Assembly (NCBI RefSeq): GCF_001247745.1
Contig: NZ_LAIR01000002.1
Coordinates: 1,054,001 to 1,118,000, forward strand
From: Luteipulveratus halotolerans
Lineage (GTDB): Bacteria > Actinomycetota > Actinomycetes > Actinomycetales > Dermatophilaceae
Direction of reading: 5' to 3'
DNA length: 64,000 bases
Shown here: positions 33,714 through 41,810 of the stretch, piece after piece
Layout: every line of letters begins with the position of its first letter
Numbering within the stretch: position 1 is the stretch's first letter
Notes under the pieces: generated by a model
What the model saw: only the letters and a program-made list of their open reading frames with translations
The model's database searches: none
Told to the model about the DNA's origin: nothing
Program-made: the position numbers and the translations under genes

Positions 33714-34451
33714 GTGACCTCAGCCCCCGGTGACCGTGATCAGGCCGCGCGTCCACCCCGCGCATGGGAGGTCGTCGTCGCCTGGGTCGAGAAGCGCATC
33801 CTGGGCGGCGAGCTCAAGGTCGGCGAGCAGCTGCCCGCCGAGCGCGACCTCGCCGAGCAGCTCGGGGTGAGCCGGTCGGCCGTGCGCGAGGCCGTCCGTA
33901 CCCTGCAGGCGTCCGGCGTCGTGCGTTCAGCGGTCGGGGCCGGTGCCACCGGCGGTACGACGATCGCGGCCACACCGCACGAGGCGCTCACCCGGATGCT
34001 TCGCCTGCACGTCGCGCTCGCCAACTTCCCGGGCCGGGACGTCACCGAGGTGCGCGTGGTGCTCGAACGGCTCTCCGTGGCGCTCACCGCGGAGCAGGCA
34101 TCTCCCGGCGAGGTCGCGCGGGTGCGCGAGGTGCTCGAGGCGATGGACGACGACGGCCTCGACCGTGAGCAGTTCAACGCGCTCGACACCGAGTTCCACG
34201 TCGCGATCGCCCGGGCCGCGGGCAACCGGCTCGCCGCCGACATGACCATCGCGATCCGTGAGTCGATGCGTCTGCCGATCCTCGCCGGTCTGCGCAGGGT
34301 CGATGACTGGCACCAGCACCGCGCGGCCCTGCGCGAGCAGCATCACGGGATCATGCGGGCGATCGAGGCGCGGCAGGCCGATGCCGCCGCCGACCTGGTC
34401 GAGCAGCACATCCGTACGGCGTTCGCCTCGATCGGCGTCGACCCGGACTAG
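33714..34451 (+). CDS. FadR-subfamily GntR regulator, probable LldR
   Basis: This 245-residue regulator has an N-terminal winged helix (LPAERDLAEQLGVSRSAVREA) and a C-terminal all-helical FCD ligand domain. The metal/ligand residues lie around EFHVAIARAAGN and REQHHGIMRAI. It diverges from lctP-lutABC across a gap that holds a TGGTC-A-GACCA palindrome, so it most likely represses lactate uptake and oxidation until L-lactate binds. The GTG start at 33714 has a TAGGCT hexamer 6 bases upstream. Its last four bases overlap the end of azlD on the other strand. Confidence 0.88.
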   Translation: MTSAPGDRDQAARPPRAWEVVVAWVEKRILGGELKVGEQLPAERDLAEQLGVSRSAVREAVRTLQASGVVRSAVGAGATGGTTIAATPHEALTRMLRLHVALANFPGRDVTEVRVVLERLSVALTAEQASPGEVARVREVLEAMDDDGLDREQFNALDTEFHVAIARAAGNRLAADMTIAIRESMRLPILAGLRRVDDWHQHRAALREQHHGIMRAIEARQADAAADLVEQHIRTAFASIGVDPD

Positions 34452-34762
34452 CCGATCCCGGCGGCGCGCAGGCCCGCGGCCGTCGCGGCGGCGAGCACGA
34501 CGACCACGACGAACGGTGCCCTCAGCGCCAGCGCGGTGACGGCGACGAGGAGTCCCGCCGCTCGCGCGTCGAGCACGAGCGAGCCGTCGCCGGTGACGAA
34601 CGCCTGCACCACCACCAGCGCCGCGAGCAGGGCGATCGGCAGCAGGCGCACCATCCTCGACACGACCGGCCCGTCGAGCAGATGCGCGGGGACGACGTAG
34701 CCGAGCACCTTGAGGGCGTACGCCGCCGCGCAGGCGACCAGGACGGTCCACCACAGGCTCAT
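34448..34762 (-). CDS. azlD: AzlD-family branched-chain amino acid transport subunit
   Basis: AzlD is the small subunit of an AzlCD exporter for branched-chain amino acids or analogues. The 104-residue protein has four hydrophobic helices and the family pattern ALKVLGYVVPAHLLDG near the N-terminus, with RAPFVVVVVLAAATAAGLRA at the end. The ATG overlaps the azlC stop by 4 bases. Its partner azlC carries a frameshift, so the pair may not be functional. The gene ends in a 4-base overlap with the GntR gene. Confidence 0.87.
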   Translation of the reverse strand: MSLWWTVLVACAAAYALKVLGYVVPAHLLDGPVVSRMVRLLPIALLAALVVVQAFVTGDGSLVLDARAAGLLVAVTALALRAPFVVVVVLAAATAAGLRAAGIG

Positions 34763-35449
34763 GCCGGCTCCTGCGCGCGGCGGGGAAGCAGGCCGGCGCC
34801 GACGGCAGCCGCGGTGGCGGCCAGGACGGGTACGCCGGCTGCGGTGTGCGGGGCCAGTGCCAGCGCGATCGCCGCGGGTGCCACGGCGACGAGCCGGGCC
34901 TCGGTCGTGCCGAGCCGCGGCCACAGCAAGGCGATGAACGCGGCGACCGCGGCGGCGTCGAGGCCGTAGGTCGTCGGGTCACCGATGGCCTCGCCGATGA
35001 GTGCTCCGACGAGCGTCATGAGGTTCCAGCCGACGAAGACGCCGAGGCCGGTCCACCAGAACTCGACTCGGCTCAGCCGTGGTTCGGGCTGGGCGACGCC
35101 GACCGCGGTCGACTCGTCGATCGTGAGGTGCGCGGCGAGCAGCCGCCGCCAGCCGTGCGCCTGCAGCAACCTGCTCACCTGGAGTCCGTAGAGACCGTTG
35201 CGCACGCCGAGCAGTGTGGACGTCGCGATCGCCGCCGGCTGCGATGACGCCGACGAGCGCGAACTGCGAACCCCCGCTGAACAGCAACGCCGACAGTGCG
35301 ACCGCTTGCCAGGTGGACAGACCGGCAGCGACGGCCAGGGCCCCGAAGCTCACGCCGTACAGCCCGGTGGCGGTGGCCACCGAGACGCTCTGGCGGACGA
35401 CTGCGCGTCGGGCGACACCGTCGGCGTCGGCCGGGGCGTGCGTGCTCAT
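34759..35449 (-). pseudogene. azlC: azlC, frameshifted
   Basis: Two reading frames together make one AzlC-family permease. The N-terminal part starts at ATG 35449 (ATGA overlap with the GNAT stop), reads through TATGLYGVSFGALAVAAG and FSGGSQFALVGVIAAGG, then goes out of frame near 35225-35240. The C-terminal part continues in another frame as TSTLLGVRNGLYGLQVSRLL through to 34759. The total of 691 bases is one more than a multiple of three. The G/C-rich stretch GCCGCCGGC at the break could be a real indel or a sequence error. There is no slippery heptamer, so programmed frameshifting is unlikely. Both halves are otherwise well conserved, suggesting a recent event. Confidence 0.82.
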
Positions 35450-35988
35450 GTGTCGTGCAGCAGGGCCGTGAGGCGCACCTCTCGCACGGTGCTGCCGTCG
35501 TCGCTGACCTCGCGTTCGCGCCAGGCGCCGTCCGGGCGCAGCCCGGAGGCCTCGAGGAACGCTCGCGCGGCCTCGTCGCGTGCCGGTATCCATGCCTCGA
35601 CCTCGCGGAAGTCGTTGGCGCGCAACGTGTCTGCTGCGGCGTTGAGCAGCCGTGACCCGTGCCCGGTCCGTCGGGCATCGGGGTGCACACCGAGGACGAG
35701 CAGCTCTCCGCGGCCCTCGGTGCCGGTCGGCCCGATGGCTGCGAGGCCGACGACGTCGTCCGCGCTGGTCGCGACCAGCAGCCGGTGCTGGGGCGACGGC
35801 GGGTCGCTCAGCGACCGCGCCCACACCTGGGCGAACGCTGCGGCGTCGAACGTGTCGAGCACCTCCGACGGCAGCACGTCCGCGTACGCGGCACGCCAGG
35901 CCGCACTCTGCACCGCCCCGACCGCCGCGGCGTCGGCCACGCGCGCGGTGCGTACGGCGCTGTCAGGAACGGGCTGCTCGGAGGTCAC
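35446..35988 (-). CDS. GNAT-family N-acetyltransferase
   Basis: This is a GNAT-fold acetyltransferase of about 180 residues. Acetyl-CoA binding is shown by LLVLGVHPDARRTGHGSRLL (the R/QxxGxG/A loop) and the C-terminal strand block ARAFLEASGLRPDG. The start GTG 35988 (VTSEQPVPDS) is preferred; an upstream ATG would add 15 residues including three Cys (MCHVCHTPVGC) and would reach toward the paa promoter. The stop overlaps azlC by ATGA, so the three genes form one unit. The substrate is unknown. Confidence 0.85.
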   Translation of the reverse strand: MTSEQPVPDSAVRTARVADAAAVGAVQSAAWRAAYADVLPSEVLDTFDAAAFAQVWARSLSDPPSPQHRLLVATSADDVVGLAAIGPTGTEGRGELLVLGVHPDARRTGHGSRLLNAAADTLRANDFREVEAWIPARDEAARAFLEASGLRPDGAWREREVSDDGSTVREVRLTALLHDT

Positions 35989-36025
35989 CGGCTCAGTCTG
36001 ACAACCCACGGGCGTATGACAGACA

Positions 36026-36051
36026 TGACACACATTTGCAGAAGAGTGTCA
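36026..36051. promoter_or_regulatory. inverted repeat in the paaA promoter region
   Basis: TGACAC and GTGTCA face each other across 14 bases just upstream of paaA (start 36071), in the 82-bp gap divergent from the GNAT gene. A further TGACAG copy lies at 36017-36022. The layout fits an operator for a paa repressor (PaaR or PaaX types are known), but no such regulator gene lies in the window. Confidence 0.45.
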
Positions 36052-36070
36052 CGGCGGGCATGCTGGAGAT

Positions 36071-37114
36071 ATGTACGGGAACGACTTCGCCGACCCCTCC
36101 GAACCGCTCAACGCGGCCGAGGGCGGCGCCCTCGACGACGTGCTCCCGACGGCGACCGAGCGGCGTACGACGCCCGGCTCGTTCGACGAGCTCATCGCCG
36201 CCGAGCAGCGCATCGAGCCGCGCGACGAGATGCCCGAGGCCTACCGCACCACCCTCATCCGCCAGATCGCCCAGCACGCGCACTCCGAGATCATCGGCAT
36301 GCAGCCCGAGGGCAGCTGGATCTCGCGGGCGCCCTCGCTGCGCCGCAAGGCGATCCTGATGGCCAAGGTGCAGGACGAGGCGGGGCACGGGCTCTACCTC
36401 TACAGCGCGGCCGAGACCCTGGGCGTCGACCGCTCCGAGCTGCTCGACAAGCTGCACTCGGGGCGGCAGAAGTACTCCTCGATCTTCAACTACCCGACGG
36501 CCACCTGGGCCGACGTCGGCGCGATCGGCTGGTTGGTCGACGGCGCCGCGATCATGAACCAGGTGCCGCTGTGCCGCTGCTCCTACGGGCCCTACGCCCG
36601 CGCGATGATCCGGGTCTGCAAGGAGGAGTCGTTCCATCAGCGGCAGGGCTTCGAGATCCTGTGGACGCTCGCGCGCGGCACCGACGCGCAGCGTGCGATG
36701 GCCCAGGACGCCGCCGACCGGTGGTGGTGGCCGGCCCTGATGATGTTCGGCCCGCCCGACTCCGGCGAGGCGGCCTCCGGTGGCCACACCGAGCAGTCGA
36801 TGGCCTGGGGCATCAAGCGGTTCAGCAACGACGACCTGCGTCAGAAGTTCGTCGACATGACCGTGCCGCAGGCCCAGAAGCTCGGCCTCAGCCTGCCCGA
36901 CCCCGACCTGCGCTGGAACGACGAGCGCGGCCACTACGACTTCGGCGCGATCGACTGGGACGAGCTGTGGCGCGTCATCAAGGGCGACGGCCCGATGAAC
37001 GCCGCGCGCATCAGCCACCGTCGCCGAGCGCACGACGAAGGTGCATGGGTGCGCGAGGCCGCGAGCGCGTACGCCGACAAGACCGCCGCCCGCGCGAAGG
37101 GAGCCGTGGCATGA
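36071..37114 (+). CDS. paaA: 1,2-phenylacetyl-CoA epoxidase, catalytic subunit PaaA
   Basis: PaaA is the di-iron catalytic subunit that epoxidises phenylacetyl-CoA at the ring 1,2 position in aerobic phenylacetate breakdown. The 347-residue protein carries the ferritin-like iron ligands in QHAHSEIIGMQPEG, AKVQDEAGHGLYLY and KEESFHQRQGFE. It also has PEGSWISRAPSLRRKAIL, highly typical of PaaA. The ATG follows a GGAG site. It heads paaABCDE, all joined by short overlaps. Confidence 0.97.
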   Translation: MYGNDFADPSEPLNAAEGGALDDVLPTATERRTTPGSFDELIAAEQRIEPRDEMPEAYRTTLIRQIAQHAHSEIIGMQPEGSWISRAPSLRRKAILMAKVQDEAGHGLYLYSAAETLGVDRSELLDKLHSGRQKYSSIFNYPTATWADVGAIGWLVDGAAIMNQVPLCRCSYGPYARAMIRVCKEESFHQRQGFEILWTLARGTDAQRAMAQDAADRWWWPALMMFGPPDSGEAASGGHTEQSMAWGIKRFSNDDLRQKFVDMTVPQAQKLGLSLPDPDLRWNDERGHYDFGAIDWDELWRVIKGDGPMNAARISHRRRAHDEGAWVREAASAYADKTAARAKGAVA

Positions 37115-37407
37115 CCGAGGCACAGCAGGGCAGCTGGCCCTTGTGGGAGATCTTCGTACGCGGCAAGCGTGGTCTGTCGCACGTGCACGTCGGGTCACTG
37201 CACGCCCCCGATGCCGAGATGGCGCTTCGCAACGGGCGCGACCTCTACACCCGCCGGCAGGAGGGTGTGTCGTTGTGGGTCGTGCGGTCCGACGACATCC
37301 GCGCGAGCAGCCCGGACGAGCGTGACTCCTTCTTCGACCCTTCGGCCGACAAGATCTACCGGCACCCGACGTTCTACGACGTGCCCGAGGACGTGGAATA
37401 CCTGTGA
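37111..37407 (+). CDS. paaB: 1,2-phenylacetyl-CoA epoxidase subunit PaaB
   Basis: PaaB bridges PaaA-PaaC heterodimers in the epoxidase complex. The 98-residue protein has the family's WPLWEIFVRGKRGLSHVHVGSL opening and the block NGRDLYTRRQEGVSLWVV. The ATG overlaps the paaA stop by 4 bases and the stop overlaps the paaC GTG. Confidence 0.97.
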   Translation: MTEAQQGSWPLWEIFVRGKRGLSHVHVGSLHAPDAEMALRNGRDLYTRRQEGVSLWVVRSDDIRASSPDERDSFFDPSADKIYRHPTFYDVPEDVEYL

Positions 37408-38207
37408 CGACTGTTCCTCTCGGCCGCGACCCGAGACCCGTTGTGCCACAGGGAGACTCGCTGACCGCGGCGTACTGCCTGCACCTCGGCGACGACGCCC
37501 TGATCTATGCGCAGCGGCTGGGCGAGTGGATCTCGCGGGCCCCTCAGATCGAGGAGGACATGGCTCTCGGCAACATCGGGCTCGACCTGCTCGGCCAGGC
37601 GCGAGCGTTGCTCACGCGTGCCGGCGAGCTCGACGGCACAGGTCGTTCCGAGGACGACCTCGCCTACTTCCGCGACGAGCGTGACTTCCGCAGCGTTCAT
37701 CTGGTCGAGCAGCCGCGTGGTGACTTCGGGTTCGAGATGGCGCGGCTGCTGTGGTTCGCGACCTACCAGTGCGAGCTGTACGCCGCACTGGTCGACTCGC
37801 GCGACCCGGTCGTGTCCGCAGTCGCTGCCAAGGCCGTCAAGGAGTCCGCCTACCACCGTGACCACGCCGAGCAGTGGGTGCTTCGTCTCGGTGACGGCAC
37901 CGACGAGTCGCACGTGCGTATGCAGGATTCTCTGCAGGCCGTACTCCCTTATCTGGCAGAGCTTTTCGACGACGACGAGGTGTCGGTCGCGGCCGCGTCG
38001 GCCGGTGTCGGGGCGCTGCCGTCGGCCCTCCACGACGCGGTGGTCGAGCGTGTCGGCGACGTCGTCGTACGAGCGACGCTGACCCTCCCTCACGAGGTGA
38101 CCTGGCGTTCGCGCGGGGGCCGCATCGGCGTCCACGACCAGAGCATGGGCCACCTGCTCGCCGAGATGCAGCACATCGCACGCTCGCACCCGGGGGCGTC
38201 ATGGTGA
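37404..38207 (+). CDS. paaC: 1,2-phenylacetyl-CoA epoxidase subunit PaaC
   Basis: PaaC is the structural, non-catalytic ferritin-like partner of PaaA. The 267-residue protein shows LGEWISRAPQIEEDMALGNIG, LLGQARALL and AVKESAYHRDHAEQWVLRLGDGT. The GTG start at 37404 overlaps the paaB stop (GTGA). The stop lies inside paaD, overlapping by 7 bases. Confidence 0.96.
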   Translation: MTTVPLGRDPRPVVPQGDSLTAAYCLHLGDDALIYAQRLGEWISRAPQIEEDMALGNIGLDLLGQARALLTRAGELDGTGRSEDDLAYFRDERDFRSVHLVEQPRGDFGFEMARLLWFATYQCELYAALVDSRDPVVSAVAAKAVKESAYHRDHAEQWVLRLGDGTDESHVRMQDSLQAVLPYLAELFDDDEVSVAAASAGVGALPSALHDAVVERVGDVVVRATLTLPHEVTWRSRGGRIGVHDQSMGHLLAEMQHIARSHPGASW

Positions 38208-38689
38208 CCGCAACCGCGACCGACGTGGTCGAGGCCGTACGCGCCGTCCCCGACCCCGAGGTGCCCGTCATCTCGATCGACGACCTCGGCATCCTGCGCG
38301 ATGTCGCGGTCGAGGGCGGTGTGGTGCGCGTGACCATCACGCCCACCTACTCCGGCTGCCCTGCGATGGAGGCGATCCGCGCACGCATCGAACGCGTGGT
38401 CACCGATCACGGTCTGTGCGCCGAGGTGACCACCCGTCTGTCGCCGGCCTGGACGACCGACTGGATGTCCGAGCGTGGCCGAGATGCGTTGCGGCGCTTC
38501 GGTGTTGCGCCACCGCACGTGCGCTCCGACGAGCCCGTGGCGGTCGGGCTCAGCGTGCGCCGTGTCGACTGCCCGCTGTGTGGTTCGCACGACACCGAGG
38601 AGATCTCGCGCTTCGGGTCGACGTCGTGCAAGGCGCTGCGCCGTTGCCTGTCCTGCCGCGAGCCGTTCGAAGAGTTCAAGGCCCTGTGA
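38201..38689 (+). CDS. paaD: phenylacetyl-CoA epoxidase iron-sulfur assembly protein PaaD
   Basis: PaaD is a DUF59/MIP18-type factor thought to help mature the metal centres of the epoxidase. The 162-residue protein has the DUF59 core VPDPEVPVISIDDLGILRDV and TPTYSGCPAMEAI. A C-terminal zinc-ribbon-like part has two CxxC pairs, CPLCGS and CLSCREPFEEFKAL. The ATG overlaps paaC by 7 bases and the stop overlaps the paaE start (TGATG). Confidence 0.95.
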   Translation: MVTATATDVVEAVRAVPDPEVPVISIDDLGILRDVAVEGGVVRVTITPTYSGCPAMEAIRARIERVVTDHGLCAEVTTRLSPAWTTDWMSERGRDALRRFGVAPPHVRSDEPVAVGLSVRRVDCPLCGSHDTEEISRFGSTSCKALRRCLSCREPFEEFKAL

Positions 38690-39804
38690 TGGCGCTCGTC
38701 TCCCAGCCCGCTCGCCGCAGCCGCCCGCGGTTCCACTCGCTCACCGTCTCCGGGGTTCAGCAGCTGACACCCGGAGCGGTGGCGGTGTCGTTCGCGGTGC
38801 CCGACGAGCTCGCCGACGTCTTCGCGTTCGAGCCCGGGCAGCACCTCACGCTGCGTGCGACGATCGACGGCGAAGACGTGCGCCGCTCGTACTCCATCTG
38901 CCTCTCACGCTCAGAGTCGCTGCGACGCAAGGAGGTTCGCGTCGGCTCGGCGATCGTCGCCGGTGGCGCGATGTCGACGTGGCTCAACGAGAAGGTCGAC
39001 GTCGGCGACGAGATCGAGGTGATGTCGCCGCTCGGTGGCTTCACCTGCCCGACCGACGCCGACGTGAGCAGGCACCACGTGTTCGTCGCCGCCGGCTCGG
39101 GCATCACTCCGGTGCTGTCGCTGCTCGCGACGGTCCTGGAGGAGGAGCCGCAGTCACGGGTGACGCTGCTCTACGGCAACCGCCGTACCGACTCGATCAT
39201 GTTCCTCGAGGAGCTCGAGGACCTCAAGAACGCCCACTCCGGTCGGTTCCACCTCATCCATGTGCTCTCGCGCGAGGCGCAGGACGTCGAGCTGTTCCAC
39301 GGACGGCTCGACCGAGACCGCCTCGACCGGATCCTGGCTGCACTCGCGCCCATCGACGGCGTCGACGAGTGGTACATCTGCGGCCCGTTCGGCATGGTCG
39401 AGGACGCCCGAGAGCTGTTGAACGACAACGGTGTCGGGCACGAGCACGTCCATCACGAGGTGTTCCACGTCGACGAGGTCGGCGCTCCTGCCTCGGTCGT
39501 CGTCACCGATCCCGGGGCACCACCCGAAGCAGTCGTCACGGTCAACCTGGACGGTCGCACGACCGAGGTCCCGATGCCCAGCAAGGAGGAGTCGATCCTC
39601 GACGCCACACTGCGCGAGCGCCCGGACGCGCCGTTCAGCTGCACGGGCGGGGTGTGCGGCACCTGTCGTGCGCGCGTCGTCGAGGGAGAGGTCCGGATGG
39701 ACCGCAACTACGCGCTGGAGCCCGAGGAGGTCGACGCCGGCGTCGTCCTGGCGTGCCAGGCCCACCCCGTCACGGACACGGTCACCCTCGACTACGACGC
39801 CTGA
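38689..39804 (+). CDS. paaE: phenylacetyl-CoA epoxidase reductase PaaE
   Basis: PaaE supplies electrons from NADPH to the PaaAC di-iron centre. The 371-residue protein has an FAD domain (RRSYSICLS), an NAD-binding domain (FVAAGSGITPVLSLLATVL) and a C-terminal plant-type 2Fe-2S ferredoxin. The ferredoxin Cys residues lie in FSCTGGVCGTCRARVVEG and VVLACQAHP. The ATG at 38689 is set by the TGATG overlap with paaD. It ends the paa run, 4 bases from the convergent Hsp70-like gene. Later pathway genes (paaG, paaZ, paaJ, paaH, paaK) are not in the window. Confidence 0.97.
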   Translation: MALVSQPARRSRPRFHSLTVSGVQQLTPGAVAVSFAVPDELADVFAFEPGQHLTLRATIDGEDVRRSYSICLSRSESLRRKEVRVGSAIVAGGAMSTWLNEKVDVGDEIEVMSPLGGFTCPTDADVSRHHVFVAAGSGITPVLSLLATVLEEEPQSRVTLLYGNRRTDSIMFLEELEDLKNAHSGRFHLIHVLSREAQDVELFHGRLDRDRLDRILAALAPIDGVDEWYICGPFGMVEDARELLNDNGVGHEHVHHEVFHVDEVGAPASVVVTDPGAPPEAVVTVNLDGRTTEVPMPSKEESILDATLRERPDAPFSCTGGVCGTCRARVVEGEVRMDRNYALEPEEVDAGVVLACQAHPVTDTVTLDYDA

Positions 39805-39808
39805 GGTC

Positions 39809-41674
39809 CTACCGCGTCGTGGACGCCGGCTGCTGCGCCGATGCCTGACTGCTCGTCGCCGGCTGCTGCTGCGACGAGGTCGCCGAAGGCTTCGGCTGCG
39901 TCGGGGGCTTCGGCGCCGTGGGCTTGGGAGCCGTCGGCTTCGGTGCGGTGGGCGCGGGGGCCGTCGGCTTGGGCGTCGTGGGCTTGGGAGCCGTCGGCTT
40001 CGGTGCGGTCGGCTTGGGCGTCGTGGGCTTCGGAGCCGGAGGCTTGGGCGTGGTGGGACGCGGTGTGGTCGTCCTCGGCGTGGGTGTCTGCTTCTTCTCG
40101 GTCGTACGACGGGGAGCAGGCTCCTCACGGACGGTGGACCGCTCGGTCGAACGCCGCACCTTCTTGTAGAGCGGCTCGGCCGACTCGACCTCGGGCAGCG
40201 TGGCCACGACGGACGGCGTGGCCGTGGGGGTGGGCGTCGGCGAGTAGGTCACGACCGACGAGGGTGTCGACTGCGCCGAGGCGGGTGAGTCCGAACCGCC
40301 GAAGAGGGACGAGGCCAGGCTCGCCCCCGCGATGAGCAGGGCCGACGCAGCGATCGCGCCACCCGCGAGGAGCACGCGGGAGCGGTGCTCGCCGTCGCGG
40401 TGCGGCCTGACCGGTCCGCGCGGCGCCGACGTGACCGGGACAGGTCGTACGGCTGCGGTCGCGGCCTGAGGATCGACCGGCGGAACAGAGGTGAGCGTGC
40501 GTGCAGGCACGGACGCTGCAGGGGCACCGGGAGGAGTTGCGACGGTGCGCGGCGCATCAGGCGCGGCTGCCGAAGCAGGAGCCGCAGCAGCGCCGCTCGC
40601 GGCTGCGGCCGCACCACCGGCCGCGGGCAGAGGCGCCGCGGCAGGGACAGGGTGTACGGCGATGGCCGGGTGGCGCAGCGCGCCGCGCGCAGCCGTGAGC
40701 TCAGGGTCGACGTGGACCAGTGGCGCGTGCCCGAAACCCTCGGCGACGGAGTCGACCACCAGCGGTAGCGTCGCTGCGGCGCCGATGAGGACGACGCTGG
40801 AGGGCCGACCACCATCGAGTGCGTCGTCGACCTGCCGCACCAGACTCTGCACCGCGGCGCGCAGGCGGCGACCGACACCGGTCTCGAGGGTGCTCGCCGA
40901 CACGACGGTCGCCTCGCCGGGGGCGGTGCCCCACTGGACCCGCGCGGTGTCGGCCGAGCCGAGCTGGGTGCGGGCCTCACGGGCTGCGCGGTGCAACGTC
41001 TGGGAGGACGGCGGGTCATCGAGGACGGCTGGCAGGCTCGCACGGGTGTGCGCCACGATCGCGTCGTCGAGGTCGTCGGCGCCGAACTCGGTGGTCGAGC
41101 AGCCCTGCACCAGGCCCCAGGCTCCGTCCGCGGGACGCATGACCGAGGCGGTCATACCGCTCGCGCCGGCGTTGACGACGACGGCGTCGTAGGTCTGGCC
41201 GCCCCAGCGCACCAGCCGGTCGGCGTGCAGACCGTGCGCGACGAGCGCGGCCGCGGCGCGGCCGACGCAGCGCACGGTCGGATAACCCGCGTCGGACACC
41301 GCCTCGCTGACCGACGCCCGTCGGTCGGCGTCCCACTCGTCGGGAACCACGAGGCTGACCTGCGCGGCGTCACGCTCGGTCGGGAGCAGGACCGGATCGA
41401 TCACACCGGCCACGAGAGCGCCGAGCAGCGACTCGGCGGTGACCCGGCGGCCGGAGAGGATGAACGGGACCCGATCGCCCACGCGGCGGGACGGCCCGAT
41501 CAGTCCGGCGCTGGGGCTCTGCTCGATCCGCGCGAGAGCGTCCTCGCCCACGACCACGTCACCCGCGGGGTCGACCGCCACAGCGCTGGGTACGGACGTG
41601 TGCAGGCGCTTGCCGCCCACGTGCAGGACGGCACGCGTGTACGCGGTGCCGACCTCGATGCCGATCTTGTCCAC
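39809..41674 (-). CDS. Hsp70-like ATPase with a membrane helix and Pro/Thr/Lys-rich C-terminal tail
   Basis: This 621-residue protein starts with an actin/Hsp70-type ATPase domain (about residues 1-340) containing IGIEVGTAYTRAVL as phosphate loop 1, DAVVVNAGASGMTASV as loop 2 and SSVVLIGAAATLPLV as the adenosine motif. There is no substrate-binding beta domain. After an Ala/Pro linker comes one membrane helix (near 465, VLLAGGAIAASALLIAGASL), then a long outside tail of PKPTAPKPTT-type repeats ending in Gln/Ser. It resembles actinobacterial Hsp70-like envelope proteins. The GTG at 41674 has a GAGGGGCGGAA site. Wall or polysaccharide contact by the tail is likely; its role is unknown. Confidence 0.83.
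   Translation of the reverse strand: MDKIGIEVGTAYTRAVLHVGGKRLHTSVPSAVAVDPAGDVVVGEDALARIEQSPSAGLIGPSRRVGDRVPFILSGRRVTAESLLGALVAGVIDPVLLPTERDAAQVSLVVPDEWDADRRASVSEAVSDAGYPTVRCVGRAAAALVAHGLHADRLVRWGGQTYDAVVVNAGASGMTASVMRPADGAWGLVQGCSTTEFGADDLDDAIVAHTRASLPAVLDDPPSSQTLHRAAREARTQLGSADTARVQWGTAPGEATVVSASTLETGVGRRLRAAVQSLVRQVDDALDGGRPSSVVLIGAAATLPLVVDSVAEGFGHAPLVHVDPELTAARGALRHPAIAVHPVPAAAPLPAAGGAAAAASGAAAAPASAAAPDAPRTVATPPGAPAASVPARTLTSVPPVDPQAATAAVRPVPVTSAPRGPVRPHRDGEHRSRVLLAGGAIAASALLIAGASLASSLFGGSDSPASAQSTPSSVVTYSPTPTPTATPSVVATLPEVESAEPLYKKVRRSTERSTVREEPAPRRTTEKKQTPTPRTTTPRPTTPKPPAPKPTTPKPTAPKPTAPKPTTPKPTAPAPTAPKPTAPKPTAPKPPTQPKPSATSSQQQPATSSQASAQQPASTTR
39889..40078 (-). repeat. tandem PKPTxP-encoding repeat in the Hsp70-like gene
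   Basis: The DNA encodes about 14 imperfect units of the form PKPTAP / PKPTTP in the extracellular tail. Near-identical 12-18-base blocks (GTCGGCTTCGGTGCGG, GTCGTGGGCTTGGGAGCC) recur. Such a tract is prone to length change by slippage. Confidence 0.75.
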
Positions 41675-41810
41675 TTCCGCCCCTCTGCTCGGCGGCGCCG
41701 CCCCCGAGAGCGATGCCCTCTTGGCTTGGTGACCAGTACACGTCGCGACCCGGACCTGGGTCAACTCATGGTTCACCCGTGAACGCCCTGGGGCTGCGCG
41801 CTGATGCGGC

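Noticed and set aside
35225..35242. Programmed frameshift in azlC
   Set aside because: No slippery heptamer or downstream stem is apparent, and AzlC proteins are not known to be recoded; an indel or read error is simpler.
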